DNA from: Dicyema japonicum | Taxonomy: Eukaryota > Dicyemida > Rhombozoa > Dicyemidae | NCBI GenBank assembly: GCA_011109175.1 | Contig: RDEW01000033.1 | Span: 596,207 to 660,206, forward strand | DNA length: 64,000 bases | Reading direction: 5' to 3' | Shown: one piece after another, positions 47,370 through 58,329 of the stretch | How the letters are laid out: each line of letters opens with the position of its first letter | Position numbering within the stretch: the first letter of the stretch is position 1 | The notes under the pieces: generated by a model | Told to the model about the DNA's origin: nothing | Database searches by the model: none | What the model saw: the letters and a program-made list of their open reading frames with translations, nothing else | Position numbers and translations under genes: made by a program

Positions 47370-48920
47370 TCTTTCCACTCTTCCTTATGATTGAGGACGA
47401 TTTGGTTGTCCACGTACTTGTGGATGTTGGATCCTCCCTAGAGCATTTCTTTCTTGGATTCCATTCCGTTTTATAGGCCATTTGTGCTGAAAATTATGAT
47501 TTCTTTTCAAAATCGACTTAGTACTTTTAGTCGCAGTGAAAATGCGTCCAACAATAGTGCTTCCTCGACATGGAGTTCTTTATAAAAATAGAACACATTA
47601 TTCTGACCTCGCATGATGAGAGAGCGTCCAACCCACTGCGAGATTAAAATTTACATAGATCAAGCTCGAGTCAGAGACATTTGTTCATGTTTTCAACTCC
47701 GCAATACTTCCTGTAGTGTTATATAATTTAGAAGGATGGTACGACTCAAAAGGAAAGACTCAATTCTCAAGAAATGTGAGCGTAATTTGCTCTATAGCCT
47801 GCCTATGAGATGAATCCTCGTATGCCAATTCCCCTATGGTTGGAAGGAAAATGTTCACGGTTGGCAGAACTATCGAAAATCTTATTCGAGGTTTCAAATA
47901 CCGCATCAAAGTATCTGGGACTTATCTTCCAAAATTTAGCAGTATCTTCCATTTTGTGACAAGTTTCTGAATAAACCTGATAATCTAGCAGGGAAGACCA
48001 GAATTTATTAATAGCTGGTCCAAAAACTGGTGATCGACCGAGTCATAACCTTTTTTGACATCAATCCAAATGGAATTCAAATTGTTTCCATTTCGTTGAT
48101 TTACGCACTTGTCGACGATGGCTTGGTCTTTCGCACCTTGGCACATTCTTGGCGTTCCCAGTTGACTGTCGCTTACCAAGTCGTATGACTCAATATATTC
48201 TGATAATTTTTTGTTCACACACTGTCAATAGTTTATTCAGATTAGTCATACAAATAATTGGCCTAAACTCCTCGGTGACTCACATACATGGAATGAGATA
48301 CGTAATCCCAGTATAGAACCAATCACAAGGCGTACATTCATCATTTATAATCTTCTTAATCTCAAAGATATCCATGAACCGAAGTTAATTTTCGAAGCAC
48401 CAGCTGGCACTTCTAAACCTCTTTCTCGATTCATAAACTCGCAACTTCTCATATTTGATCTCGAAAATATAAGCAACCCTTTCGAATTCTCCCCTGCTCG
48501 AAAGCCACGTGATACCAGGTATTGCTTATTCTTCGTTAAATTGTTTTTTCCTGTTCATTTCTTTTCCCGACTACTTTTAGTGTTATTCATCTTGTTAAGA
48601 GCCTCATCTCAAGTTAATGCTTTCGTAATCAGAGGCCAACCACCACGGGGAATCCTCTTTAATCTGATTTTGCACACTCAATGACTTCCACAGCCCATTG
48701 TTTCCTGTCCACAGTGTGAACTTTGTCAACTAGACATTGCAGAGAGAAGATGTCCTTTAAGGTCAGTATTGACAACTTCTTGCGTCTTGGGCAAGTCATC
48801 GACCACATTCTCTACGGTCCTTTTGTTTTTTCTTTTAGTAATTGTCGTAGATAGGTAGAATAAAAAATATTTATTTTTTCCCACCACCATGTCCCCAACA
48901 AGAAATTCTATTGCCATATT
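47370..48920 (-). mobile_element. RLE-class retroelement reverse transcriptase (dead)
   Basis: The minus strand reads, with frame changes, RPIICMTNLNKLLT near 48,250 and KKLSEYIESYDLVSDSQLGT, then RMCQGAKDQAIVDKCVNQRN and LNSIWIDVKKGYDSVDHQFL. These are the finger and first palm motifs of an RT whose xxRGCxGxxxQ...WIDxKKAYDSVxH form is typical of R2-like elements. Downstream to 47,370 the frame is scrambled. The VSRG-like region near 48,520 holds a CACGTG. Confidence 0.65.
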
Positions 48921-49399
48921 GATGAATATGCTTGTTTATTTTAATGACCAACTACTTCGTGCAGTATTGAGCGAGCTATTAAAATGCTCAAAAAATTCTC
49001 AAGAATGAGAGAAATTTTACTGCCGAAGAGTCCAAGCCAAAAAGTAAAGCTAATAAAACTAGAAAACCTCTTTGAACACTCCTCTTTTCTATCATGACAT
49101 AAAAGTGAAAACGTGGTTAGGTTGACTACAATCACAATAAAAGTGATTATTTTGAAAATTAATTTAAATTGATTATTTTTTCCTTAATTATTTCCAATAT
49201 GGTAATTATGATGACAAAATAGTTTGTTCGTTCGTTAAATTGGTCAACTAACCCAGTATTCATCAACATGTAAGAGACCAGCGGATATTAGATAAGACGC
49301 TACAAATTTCGGTCGTTCCCATAGATTGGTCATTTTTGGTCTTGTTTAGGACATTCAAAAAGGTGATTTGCTGTCAACTTAAAGTTATTTAGTATTACT
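48921..49399. other. Intergenic, nothing recognised
   Basis: Short frames only, with no repeat or motif. Confidence 0.35.
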
Positions 49400-50045
49400 G
49401 CTTTCAACTTAAAGTTAATTAGGAGACTCTGAAGATGTTACTAGTAGGAAGATCCTTGCTATGAGTCCACTGAAAAAAATATCGTCAATATGGAGCCACA
49501 AGAAGAGGATAGGATTAAACACCAGCTTAGAATATACAAAGCTTTAGTCATCCCGGTACTAACCTACAACTCCAGGACTTAGGGAATCTCTAAACGGGAA
49601 ATGGACCGTCTTGACTTTTTCCACCGAGCTCACATCAAATCTGTAATCAAGATCAACTGACCTATGAAGATCTCTAATGCGAACTTTTATAATAATGCAA
49701 AGCCGGCGTGGTTAGATGATATTTTCAAATCAAGATGGAGCTTCTTTGACCACGTGTTACGCCTAAATGACCAGGTCCCCGCAAATGTTGCAACGGACAA
49801 CTACTTCGCACACACAGGAGCCGGATTCCGCGGAAGGTCAAAAACGACACTTCTGACTATTTTGAACCAAGACCAATCGGCGGTTGGTATGAGACTAACT
49901 TCGGCAGACGATCTGGGCTACTTAAGAGAATTAGCACGCAACAGAGGATCATGGTGGAGGTTGACGTAGAGGATGATTAGGAATACGGCACAAAGGAAAC
50001 TTAACTAATTTATGTTTTCTCGGGAATACTTTTTAATTATAAATA
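49400..50045 (+). mobile_element. LINE C-terminus and 3' tail
   Basis: The plus frame 49,664-49,969 reads SRWSFFDHVLRLNDQVPANV, then ATDNYFAHTGAGFRGRSKTT and LLTILNQDQSAVGMRLTSAD. The tail CGGCACAAAGGAAACTTAAC...TTTTCTCGGGAATACTTTTT follows. It is near-identical to 34,450-34,800 (-). Codons are intact over 100 residues, so this copy is fairly young, although 5'-truncated. Confidence 0.82.
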
Positions 50046-50333
50046 AATTAAAATTAATTCCAAAGACCACTGTTAAACTGAAAAAAACTAAGTGATCCCG
50101 ACGAATTAGATCATGGGTCTCATCTTTGCTCTGTGTTGATCCCTTAAGCCTACACAAGTTCGCTGCGGGTAAACACTTCCTTTTGGCATTGGTGTTCTTT
50201 TTTGTTTTTTTTCAAATAGTGTCTCCAAGGGCGTCTGTGATTTGATATTTTCTTCTGTATACCATCTTTCAGTTAGTTTGAAGGCCCTTTTCTGGGTTGC
50301 AGAGATTTTCTGACTGTTCGTATAAGAGACCAA
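50046..50333 (-). mobile_element. LINE 3' end
   Basis: The minus frame 50,106-50,333 reads AFKLTERWYTEENIKSQTPL, VGLRDQHRAKMRPMI. It ends CGGGATCACTTAGTT...CAGTGGTCTTTGGAATTAAT, the same tail as 52,790 and 2,500. HRAKM before the end also occurs at 57,020. Confidence 0.65.
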
Positions 50334-50464
50334 TGATAATAATTAATAATATTTATTAGCAAGTCAATGTCTAATAATTAATGTATAAATATATTTTATT
50401 ATTATAAATAATATAATAAAATGTGTGTTTGTGAGTGCTTGGTTGTCTAATATTGAATTTTAAA

Positions 50465-51284
50465 ATGAATGAAGATGACATATCCTGGATTTATATATTC
50501 TGTAGTAAGAACAAACTTCCTTTTCCAACGTTCACGGATAGATGCATCAACTTAGAGAACAACGTCTTTGAGTGCAAAATTACGGCAAACAACTACGAGG
50601 CAACTGAGATCGGCAAAAACAAGAAGGATGCACGGAAAGGCGCTGCTCTCAAGATCCGTCGTCTTCTAACAGATCTCCATGCTGTATTTCCAGGTTCCCG
50701 TCCTCCCAGAATAATTATGGAAGTCTTTTGACCCTGCTTAGACGACAGAATCTACCTCTCCCTATCGTTGAAATGCGCGAATATAACCGAGGGACTGCTT
50801 CCCACAATTTCACGTGCATTCTCACAGTCGGGGACATCTCAGCTACGGGCAAAGGCTCTCGGAAACAGCAGGCTAAGAACTTAGCCTCAATAGGGATGCT
50901 TAATAAGCTGCAGAAGGGTTCCATCTACGCCCAGTTCAGCTCGGTCCTCGAGTTTACCACCCAAATGGTCTCCCTTGGACTGCTGGTCGTAGACGGACTT
51001 CCTCCTCTGGCCTTAAAGGATTCGTTTATTCATAGACTGGGATTGGTTGCTGCTAAACGGAAGTTTACATTTGAATTCTTCAACTATTACCTCCATCCAA
51101 CAGGTGAGAGTGGTGTTACTTTTTAGGGAAGCCAGCTGCTGTTCTTGTTGTGTCTTTTGTGAGGAAGTTTGTGTTCACTGGTATAGGGGATGACATTAAT
51201 GAGGCAAGAGAGGGTGCTTCAAGGGAGGCGTTATTCACACTATATATGATATTTAATAAGGATGACATTGGGATTTGTTGTTAA
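50465..51284 (+). CDS. Protein with three dsRNA-binding domains
   Basis: Three exons (introns 50,684-50,709 of 26 nt and a 23-nt one at about 51,102-51,124) give 256 residues. dsRBD1 spans about residues 13-75 (LPFPTFTDRCI, KNKKDARKGAALKIRRLL). dsRBD2 spans about 85-140 (NLPLPIVEMREYN, GKGSRKQQAKNLASIGML, with the basic K-x-x-AK helix that contacts RNA). dsRBD3 spans about 185-250 (KRKFTFEFFNYYLHPTG, then AREGASREALFTLYMIF). There is no helicase, deaminase or nuclease domain. This small triple-dsRBD layout is that of Dicer partners (TARBP2, PRKRA, Loquacious), so a role in small-RNA processing is a fair guess. Staufen or ILF-type proteins are alternatives. ATG 50,465 is the first Met of the frame. 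No break is seen. Confidence 0.85.
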
Positions 51285-52029
51285 TATGGTTTATTCGCTT
51301 ATGTGGTCTGTTAACGGGGGGTTATTTTCTGTTAGTGATGTTTATTAAGTCTTTATGGGTTTTATAGTTCATTAGGAAGCGTATCCCCAATTTCAAAATA
51401 GATCCTTATGATAGAAAGAGTCCGATGGTACATTACGACGACCACGTGGTCACTTGTTTGAATATTTGTGTTTGTTCTTCTGTTCCTCCTCCCCTTTTAT
51501 AATGCATTGGTGCTTGTGCTAGGTTGGCATTAAAAGAGATCATTTGCTCTCTCCCACTCAACTGGAGGGGCTTCCAAAACTGTAAGGAATGGACGTCTTC
51601 TACCTTTTATGCTAGTTCCGGATAAACTTGTAGACAGTGGAATGACTCTTACTGTGGCAGCGGAAATAATAATCCCCCCATAACGACGTACTTGAATATT
51701 CATTGCTTTTTAGGCCATTTAGAAATCCTGTTGTACCAATTGCCGATGTGGTATACCAGAGTATTATTTATTTAAAAGTCCAAATATAACCGGAAAATGT
51801 TAAAACCAACTAATTAGGTGATCCCGGCTTCTAAAAATTTCAGGACTTGTTTGAATTGTGTCGCAGTGATATCTGACAAAGAAGTAGACGGAAGACTTTC
51901 ATCGGCCTTATTATGACATCAGCCGGGAATATCATTTATTAACAAATATTTTGAGGCAAATTGAATCTCCCGCAAATGTACCTATCAGATAAACAATGTA
52001 GTTGAATTGATTAATAATAATCGCACTTT
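51285..52029. other. 3' flank of dsRBD gene, nothing recognised
   Basis: Contains a CACGTG at 51,443 within the 12-nt palindrome GACCACGTGGTC. No coding frame or repeat is seen. Confidence 0.35.
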
Positions 52030-52336
52030 CCGAGGAGCCATATCAGTTATCGCTCCCCACAGGCAGAATACACACTTTATTTAGGCGAAGAACAGTCATA
52101 ATAGCTAATCGAGGGAGGATCAAGGAATGCTCTTCATTTCTTTGTTTTCTTTTTCTTGGTATATGTCCTATATAAACGATCCGGTTCCGCAGTGAAGTTC
52201 ACTTATGACGGCGTCACTCGTCAAGCCAAAGCATATTGATGCGTGGAACCTTCAACCGAAATTTGCAGTATCGGGATTCGAACTACCAACTTTCAGGCCT
52301 CTTGCCCGGCAACCGTCACTGCGCCACCTAACCTTG
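52030..52336 (-). mobile_element. tRNA-derived SINE, copy 3 (diverged)
   Basis: The minus strand starts GTTAGGTGGCGCAGTGACGG with a B box GTAGTTCGAATCCCG. It continues with the SINE body (GGTTCCACGCATCAATATG, GACGCCGTCATAAGTGAAC) and tail (GGGGAGCGATAACTGATATG). It is clearly more diverged than copies 1, 2 and 4, so it is an older insertion. Confidence 0.82.
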
Positions 52337-52559
52337 ATTAACTAAAATACCTAAAAAGCGAAAAAAAAGTTATTAATTTCTAAAATACTCTTGGAAAAAC
52401 GATTGTACGAATAATTTATTGATCCATCTTTCAGCTATACCTGTGCTTATTGGGGAATCAATCTGTCCTGGACAAACAAAAAAATCAGCGACATTCAGTC
52501 TTTGACAGCCACTACTATCAATAATCTCGGGAAACCAAAAAACTACTCGCCTCATCAGT

Positions 52560-52970
52560 TGAAAACCTCATCAACAAAATGGGAGAGGATTTGCTGTCTT
52601 GTGCAGGCAATGCAGTATCACTCCCAACAGTAGACAGCCAGGACGTGTCTTATGAGAAGGGTATAGATCACCTCGCTGCAATTTCTATTCCCCAAATCCT
52701 CCCGTCCACAGAGAAGCTGCCTTAGATTCAAGAAAAAAAACAAGGAGAGGATGACAAATCTGATTTAGGCAGCCGAGATCACTTAAATTAAAATTATTCC
52801 AAAGACCAATGGTAACGAAACTAACTAACTCCTTGATCCTGACTCGCTCCAGAACTTGTCTCAGGGCAACGACATTGTCCTCCGGGATAGAATAGTTGGA
52901 TCCTCTTGATGTCAGCCAGGTATTGGGCGTCTCCTCAGTAAGGTGGATCTAATAACGCCATCGAAAGGAA
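52560..52970 (-). mobile_element. LINE 3' end
   Basis: Read in reverse, CCTCCTGACACAAGTTCTGG-like sequence leads to GAGCGAGTCAGGATCAAGGA, GTTAGTTAGTTTCGTTACCA and TTGGTCTTTGGAATAATTTT. It aligns with 2,430-2,570 (+) and in its tail with 50,046-50,100 (-). The part above 52,780 is certain; extension to 52,560 is not. Confidence 0.5.
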
Positions 52971-53207
52971 GGAAATAATTTATGACCAACTAGCCACATA
53001 GCACTAACTATTGGTGTTCTCGGGTTAATTTAAGTAATTTTTTTTATTTTTTTATTATTAAACTCATATTATTAAAGGAAAAGGAAAAAGAATAGATTTT
53101 CAAGAAGATTAAACACATTTAAGTAATTAAATTAACTACAAAAATTTTAATCAAATTTATTTTAAATTTAAATCAATCAGTAACGTGTTTGTGGTGGTGA
53201 AATCCTA
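52971..53207. other. Rrp6 upstream region
   Basis: AT-rich leader to the EXOSC10 start codon. No promoter motif is recognised. Confidence 0.3.
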
Positions 53208-55631
53208 ATGGCTTTGAATTCTTCCTCAAATGAGGACAATTACTTATCAGAATGGAACGATTTTGAGAAGGTTTTCATATAATCTTTAACCAATGGTAGA
53301 ACGCTGTAAATGATTTACGAAAATGTATCCAATCTCTGAATTCCGTCTGTCATAACACGGAAGAAACACAACGACTACTGTGCGCTTTTCCCTCACTTTC
53401 GAGATATGTTTAAAATCGAAGAAAAGAGAATAAAAAACTTGTAAGCTTAGTGACTCATGCCAGAATGACAAGACTGCTGTCGCACGGAATGATTAGATTG
53501 GATGTATTTGGGAATGACAGTTTAACAGGAATTGATGACGTTATGGACAGACTGATCGACTCAAATGACGTCATTCTCGAACGAATTGTATCTCCTATGT
53601 ATCAACCTAGAATTACTCTTTTGATGAGGAACTGGGCTTGGCCAAACGACCGGAATCCCCGAAACAATCAAGCGTTGGACGACCTCAGGAATTCTTCGTG
53701 GAGGAAGTGGACAATAGAAGAGAGTCTCTGTTCACTCCCAATCTGCCAATAAAGTACAATTCACTCATCGACGACATGACTGAGAGTCCCTACAACTATG
53801 AAATGTCACACTTTCAAGTCCCTTCGAGGCAGTTGGGGCGGACAGAAGTGATGGACTGCCGAGAACTGGGTGAGATCAGGTATGTGGAAACAGAGGACGA
53901 GTTGGAAGAACTAGTGGATTGTCTGTCCAAGCAAACAGAGTTTGGGGTGGATTTGGAGGTGGTTTTTTTGGCTTTAATCTAGCACCATTCGTATCATTCC
54001 TTTAATGGATTCACATGTCTAGTTCCAAATATCGACACGTGATTGCGATTACGTCATTGATGCTCTCTCTTTACGTCATAAACTGAACATCCTCAACAAA
54101 GTCTTCACTGATCCCAATATACTGAAGGTCCCCCTAATTCTCACTTTTAGGTCTTCCATGGAGCTGACTGTGACATCCTATGGCTACAGAAAGATTTTTC
54201 AGTCTACGTCGTCAACATGTTCGATACTGGGCAGGCTGCACGTGCTCTCTCTTACCCGAGATTCTCCCTGGCATATTTACTCAATAAATTCGAGTCAGTC
54301 CAGGCCAACAAGACCTACCAATTGGCTGATTGGAGAATCAGGTCATCCTCCAACTAATGTTAGACCTCTTCCCCGTGACATGGTGAATTATGCCTCTTTA
54401 GACACTCACTATTTACTCCATATTTACGATAATATTAGGAATGAGTTGGTGGACAACGACCTGCTGATGACTGTCTACCAGAAAAGCACTAATATTTGCA
54501 AAAAGGTGAAAATTATATGTCATTTCAGGTATACTCAAAGCCACTGTTCACTCCTCATGACTGTTTTCGTTTACCAACCAGGACAATGGATTGCAGACAG
54601 AAGTATGCCTTACTTATGTTGTATGATTGGAGAGACAGACTGGCAAGATTGGAAGATGAAAGTGTCGGGTACTATTATTTGTCATGTAGGTTTGTTCTCC
54701 CTACTCATATTTTACTGGAGTTGTGCTTTAGACTCCCTCAGAACAAGGATGCTATATTGGCATTCTGCAAGTCCCCTTAGTGTTTACCCACGTGGACAAA
54801 GTCCTCGGAATGCTTGTCAAGGCGTGTGTTACCCCCTATAATGAAGTATTTTTATCACTCATGTGAGGTTTCTCAAATTATGAGCGCTTTCTCCGTCGAC
54901 CCAAGTAATCAAACTAACTACCACGTGGGTAAGTCCCTGAATAGACTACATGATTTTGATGGGAGTGATCTAAACTGGGCAAGGTGTGAATATACTGGTA
55001 GTATTAGCACTGAATGATAGTGGGAGTCAAAAACGTGACCTCTCCGTTTGTAAATGACGGCTATAGTAATGTAATTATGTAGTTGTTATATTAGTCACGT
55101 GCGGAGTGTAGAGATATGTATGTGAATCGAGCACGTATATACCGGTACTATTGTAAGGGTGTACATAAGGATGTGATGGCCACTGAGTGTCTCTACCAGG
55201 TGAATTTATTCTTATTGGTAGTGTTTTGCAAAGTGGGAATTTAAGGCTAGTAATGTGAAGACTGAGGAAAAGTCAATCAAAGTGGAAGAGAAGGAGGAGA
55301 TTGTCTCTGTCGATTTTACTCGGACTGAGTCGAAGACGTTTTTTCCATTCTCAAGGAAACGTGAGAAGTCAGTCCAGCAGAACTCTGTCACTGCCAAGCG
55401 ATTTCGTAGTAAAAAGGTAATTTTGTCTATTATTACGAAAGACTGAGAGTGGATTTACTTCCTTTGATTATGCGAGTAAAGTTAAGGCAGGAATAACTGA
55501 AGTTAAGACAATTGACAGGGGTAAAGTGAAGAGTAGAGTGAAGAGTAAAAATGTTAGCTGTGTGTTTATTGTAGATTTTCAAGAAGGTTAAAAACAGAAA
55601 GAAGTTAGTGAACAAACCTATTTATAAATGA
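53208..55631 (+). CDS. EXOSC10: Exosome 3'-5' exonuclease Rrp6/EXOSC10 (two apparent 1-nt frame breaks)
   Basis: The nuclear exosome's DEDDy exonuclease, trimming rRNA, snRNA and snoRNA. Exons joined over introns of 21-29 nt (for example 53,271-53,299, 53,408-53,428, 53,588-53,610, 53,959-53,982, 54,128-54,150, 54,342-54,363 and 54,506-54,528) read an N-terminal PMC2NT region (DRLIDSNDVILERI). The nuclease core is FGVDLE, HHSYHSFNGFTCL, HGADCDILWLQKDF and DMVNYASLDTHYLLHIYD, keeping all DEDD-Y residues. An HRDC part (LYDWRDRLARLEDESVG) follows. The C-terminus is Lys-rich (SRKREKSVQQNSVTAKRF; SGFTSFDYASKVKAG), then KNRKKLVNKPIYK and stop. Conserved reading jumps by one base at 54,025-54,026 (inside TCLV...STRDCDYVID) and at 54,773-54,776 (a C run after CKS). 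Between 54,870 and 55,240 the exon path is unclear. Either the sequence has small errors or the gene is newly broken. Confidence 0.88.
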
Positions 55632-56799
55632 TTTTGTATGTTTCAATATGTTGTTATTGGTTGTTGTTGATGATGGTTGTTATTAAATTTCTCACGTGTA
55701 GTTTATGGGTGATAGGTTCATTGGGCTGGAAGAGATGAGAATAAAGGTCCTACGTGAATCCGACACCTCCTTCTTCAAAATTACGGGTTCTTAACGTCTC
55801 TCGGTTCCGTTACCTCCTCATAAGAAGATGGAAGACAAGGGATTTTACCATCATTAAGCTAAGCATTTCTTGAATTGTTGGCATGCCACCACCTACACCT
55901 TTCGATTAATTAATCACACAAGAGTTTGTTAAAATACAGTTAATTCTCACAAAAGCCACATTTAGAATAATTTTCTGAGAAAAATTCTATTATCATTATT
56001 ATTGACCATTTTTTAAATTAACCACAATTTTAAATTTAATTTCACTGTACTTATTTTCGTCATAATCATAAAATTTTCCCATCATGACTCGGGGAACAAA
56101 AAAGGGGATGCATTACAACGTTAGACTTAAAGCGAAACGGTAAAATTATTTTTAAATTCAATCAAAAATCTGTCATATGTTCATGTTGAGGAACTGTCAA
56201 TTTACTTAAAAATAGGAATGATGCAAGATGAGTGATAAAAATATTATGCTCAGAGAACATACGTAAAGGAGAATTAATTCGAAAACTAAACAATTTTCCC
56301 AGGATCACCTAAATTTGATCTTTTGCATTCTATTACAGTACTAGCTGGTCCACATTTCTGAAGATAAGATATTCTTAGTCCCTCTGACTACCTTATTATT
56401 CCGCTATTTGTCCAGTTTGTAGACACGTGGGTCTGCCTGAATTCTATCCACAACTATATCTCTCACAAAATCTCTTTGGTATTATTACGATTAAGCCTAG
56501 ATTGCCGCCGACGCATTGAAGTGCCTGATCTTGGCTTCCCTGTGCCAGTAGAATAACGCCCTGTTTGATTATAAAATAAAAAAAGTGGGGATGACTCAGA
56601 TGCTGAGGATTTTGGCCCCATTGAGAAACGCTGAGATACACAATAGTTGATAAGAAATATGGAAAGTAAATGGGATGAACGTTTAGAAGGGATACATCTT
56701 TGACATCAACGTAAATCGGATGATTGATTAATTTATTGAAAAAGATTAAAAGTTAATTTTTATTTTGTAATTTTTAGTATTAGATAGGATTATGGTTTA
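55632..56799. other. Intergenic, nothing recognised
   Basis: CACGTG occurs at 55,693 (62 nt past the Rrp6 stop) and at 56,424. No coding frame or repeat copy is seen. Confidence 0.35.
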
Positions 56800-57125
56800 G
56801 ATGCATGTGGCTATGGGGCCCATTCATCTCTTGGATGAATATCTTGAAGATTGAGGCTAGCCTAAAAAGAGCCTCCAAAATCACGGAACGCTGTATTTCT
56901 GGAAAGTTCCAGCCACCAATGCCTCACTAAGCCTTGATACGAATGAACCATGGAACGCGCCGTCGTCACTGCGAAGGTCCAGTCACTCGACCGATGCGTG
57001 CTTGTGGTCGAAGGAGGAGCATCGGGCCAAGATGAGGTCCCTGCTAGAGCGTGCTGGGATCACGTGATTAGTTAGTTCGTGTAACCGTGGTCTCTGGTGT
57101 TATTATTATTATTGTATGGAAATCC
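56800..57125 (+). mobile_element. LINE 3' end
   Basis: GGGGCCCATTCATCTCTTGG matches 22,288 onward. The frame later reads SLRRSSHSTDACLWSKEEHR and AKMRSLLERAGIT before a stop, then CGGTCTCTGG-type tail and (TTA)n at about 57,100-57,115. The last 100 nt align with 15,290-15,385. A CACGTG sits at 57,061 within the conserved GGGATCACGTGATTAG. Confidence 0.7.
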
Positions 57126-57520
57126 ATAAAAAATAGATAATTGGATTTAAAATTTAAATACAGGGGTCGCATGAAACAGATATACGATTTTGTTTATGCG
57201 AGAACAATCCGAATACTCGATGATAATAAAATACTATACCGGCCCTCTCCTCTAATAAACCAATCAGAATATTCTCTTCCTAGGGACATCTGGGTAACCT
57301 CAGCTCGTCTACGATGTGGGCACCGCCATTCTCTACCGACGTACGATGTCCTCTGTTCCTTTTGCAATTAATCTAAATTGATAACAAATCACCTACTTCA
57401 ATGTCCTGAATTAGTACAATTTTCGTCTACAATGCCAAGACTGACCGATCTATGGGAGCGACCGGCATTTCCTACTTAATAGCAGCTGGCAAGTTAGTGT
57501 GGCCAGGGTAACTTAACTAA
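57126..57520 (+). mobile_element. LINE C-terminal fragment (Cys/His end)
   Basis: The frame 57,141-57,371 reads PRDIWVTSARLRCGHRHSLP, TYDVLCSFCN and, after one stop, LITNHLLQCPELVQF. The RLRxGHxxLxxY...CxxC...TxxHLLxxCP pattern is the terminal knuckle of jockey/R1-type LINEs. It ends near 57,520 after TPRLTDLWERP-like sequence and GTTAGTGTGGCCAGG. Confidence 0.65.
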
Positions 57521-57779
57521 CTAAAGTTAAATAATACGTTGGTTTTTTGACAAAAGAATTTTTTGAAAAAAACTTTTTTAAAGTATTTTGGCATTTATAC
57601 TTAAAAACTAAAATTTAAATTTCAATAAATTTGATTTTAAATGGTGGAGCGCTACATCATCGGACTGACATTTTTACAAAAAATGGTCATTATTATTAAA
57701 GCAACATGCGTAAAACCATAGTAGTTATAGTTTCACCCACGTGGCGTAAGAAACTATCAAACTAACTAAATGATTCCAC

Positions 57780-58040
57780 CTTCAGTGGTCATGTGCAGCC
57801 TCCCTCAAGTCGTCCATGTGTTCTCTGCATTTCATTTTCCTTTCGGCATACTTGGGATCACATCAACTTTTCCAAGAAGTGTGATTCGTGGGCGTCCAAA
57901 GAAACGTGATCCAGTCACCACGAAGTAATCCTTCATCGCTATATGAGTTCGGGTGTCCATTTTCAATCTCAGTATATGTCCGAAGAGCCTCCATCTCAAA
58001 TCAGTGATCTCGAGACTCAAAGGACCAGTGGAGTTTTCTT
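57780..58040 (-). mobile_element. LINE C-terminal fragment
   Basis: The minus frame reads LEITDLRWRLFGHILRLKMD and TGSRFFGRPRITLLGKVDV, the C-terminal domain also seen at 12,340-12,480 (+). Confidence 0.7.
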
Positions 58041-58329
58041 GCTTATTTTCTTCATCAATTCAATCAGAGCATTGTCCTCAGCTGTCTTAGATGAAGTCTA
58101 CTCCCTATTCCTCAGGCTTGGACATTGCCCACGTTGATGTATTATAAACTAGGACTGGTTTAAAATGGCATTTTATGATGTACTTGATCTTATTCCGTCA
58201 ATCCAGTTCAGAGCAGCTGTAGCGAGGGTCCTTGTTCGAATCATTCTATTGTAAATTATGAATTAAAATAATAATAGATAATAAATATTTTTTAATTTAA
58301 ATTTTTATAAAATTCAAATATTTCAATCA
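58041..58329. other. SNW1 upstream region
   Basis: AT-rich, particularly 58,250-58,325. No promoter motif is identified. Confidence 0.3.

Noticed and set aside
53959-54030. Longer alternative intron to remove the Rrp6 frame break at 54,025
   Set aside because: It would delete HHSYHSFNGFTCL, which is highly conserved, and would not put DCDYVID in frame.
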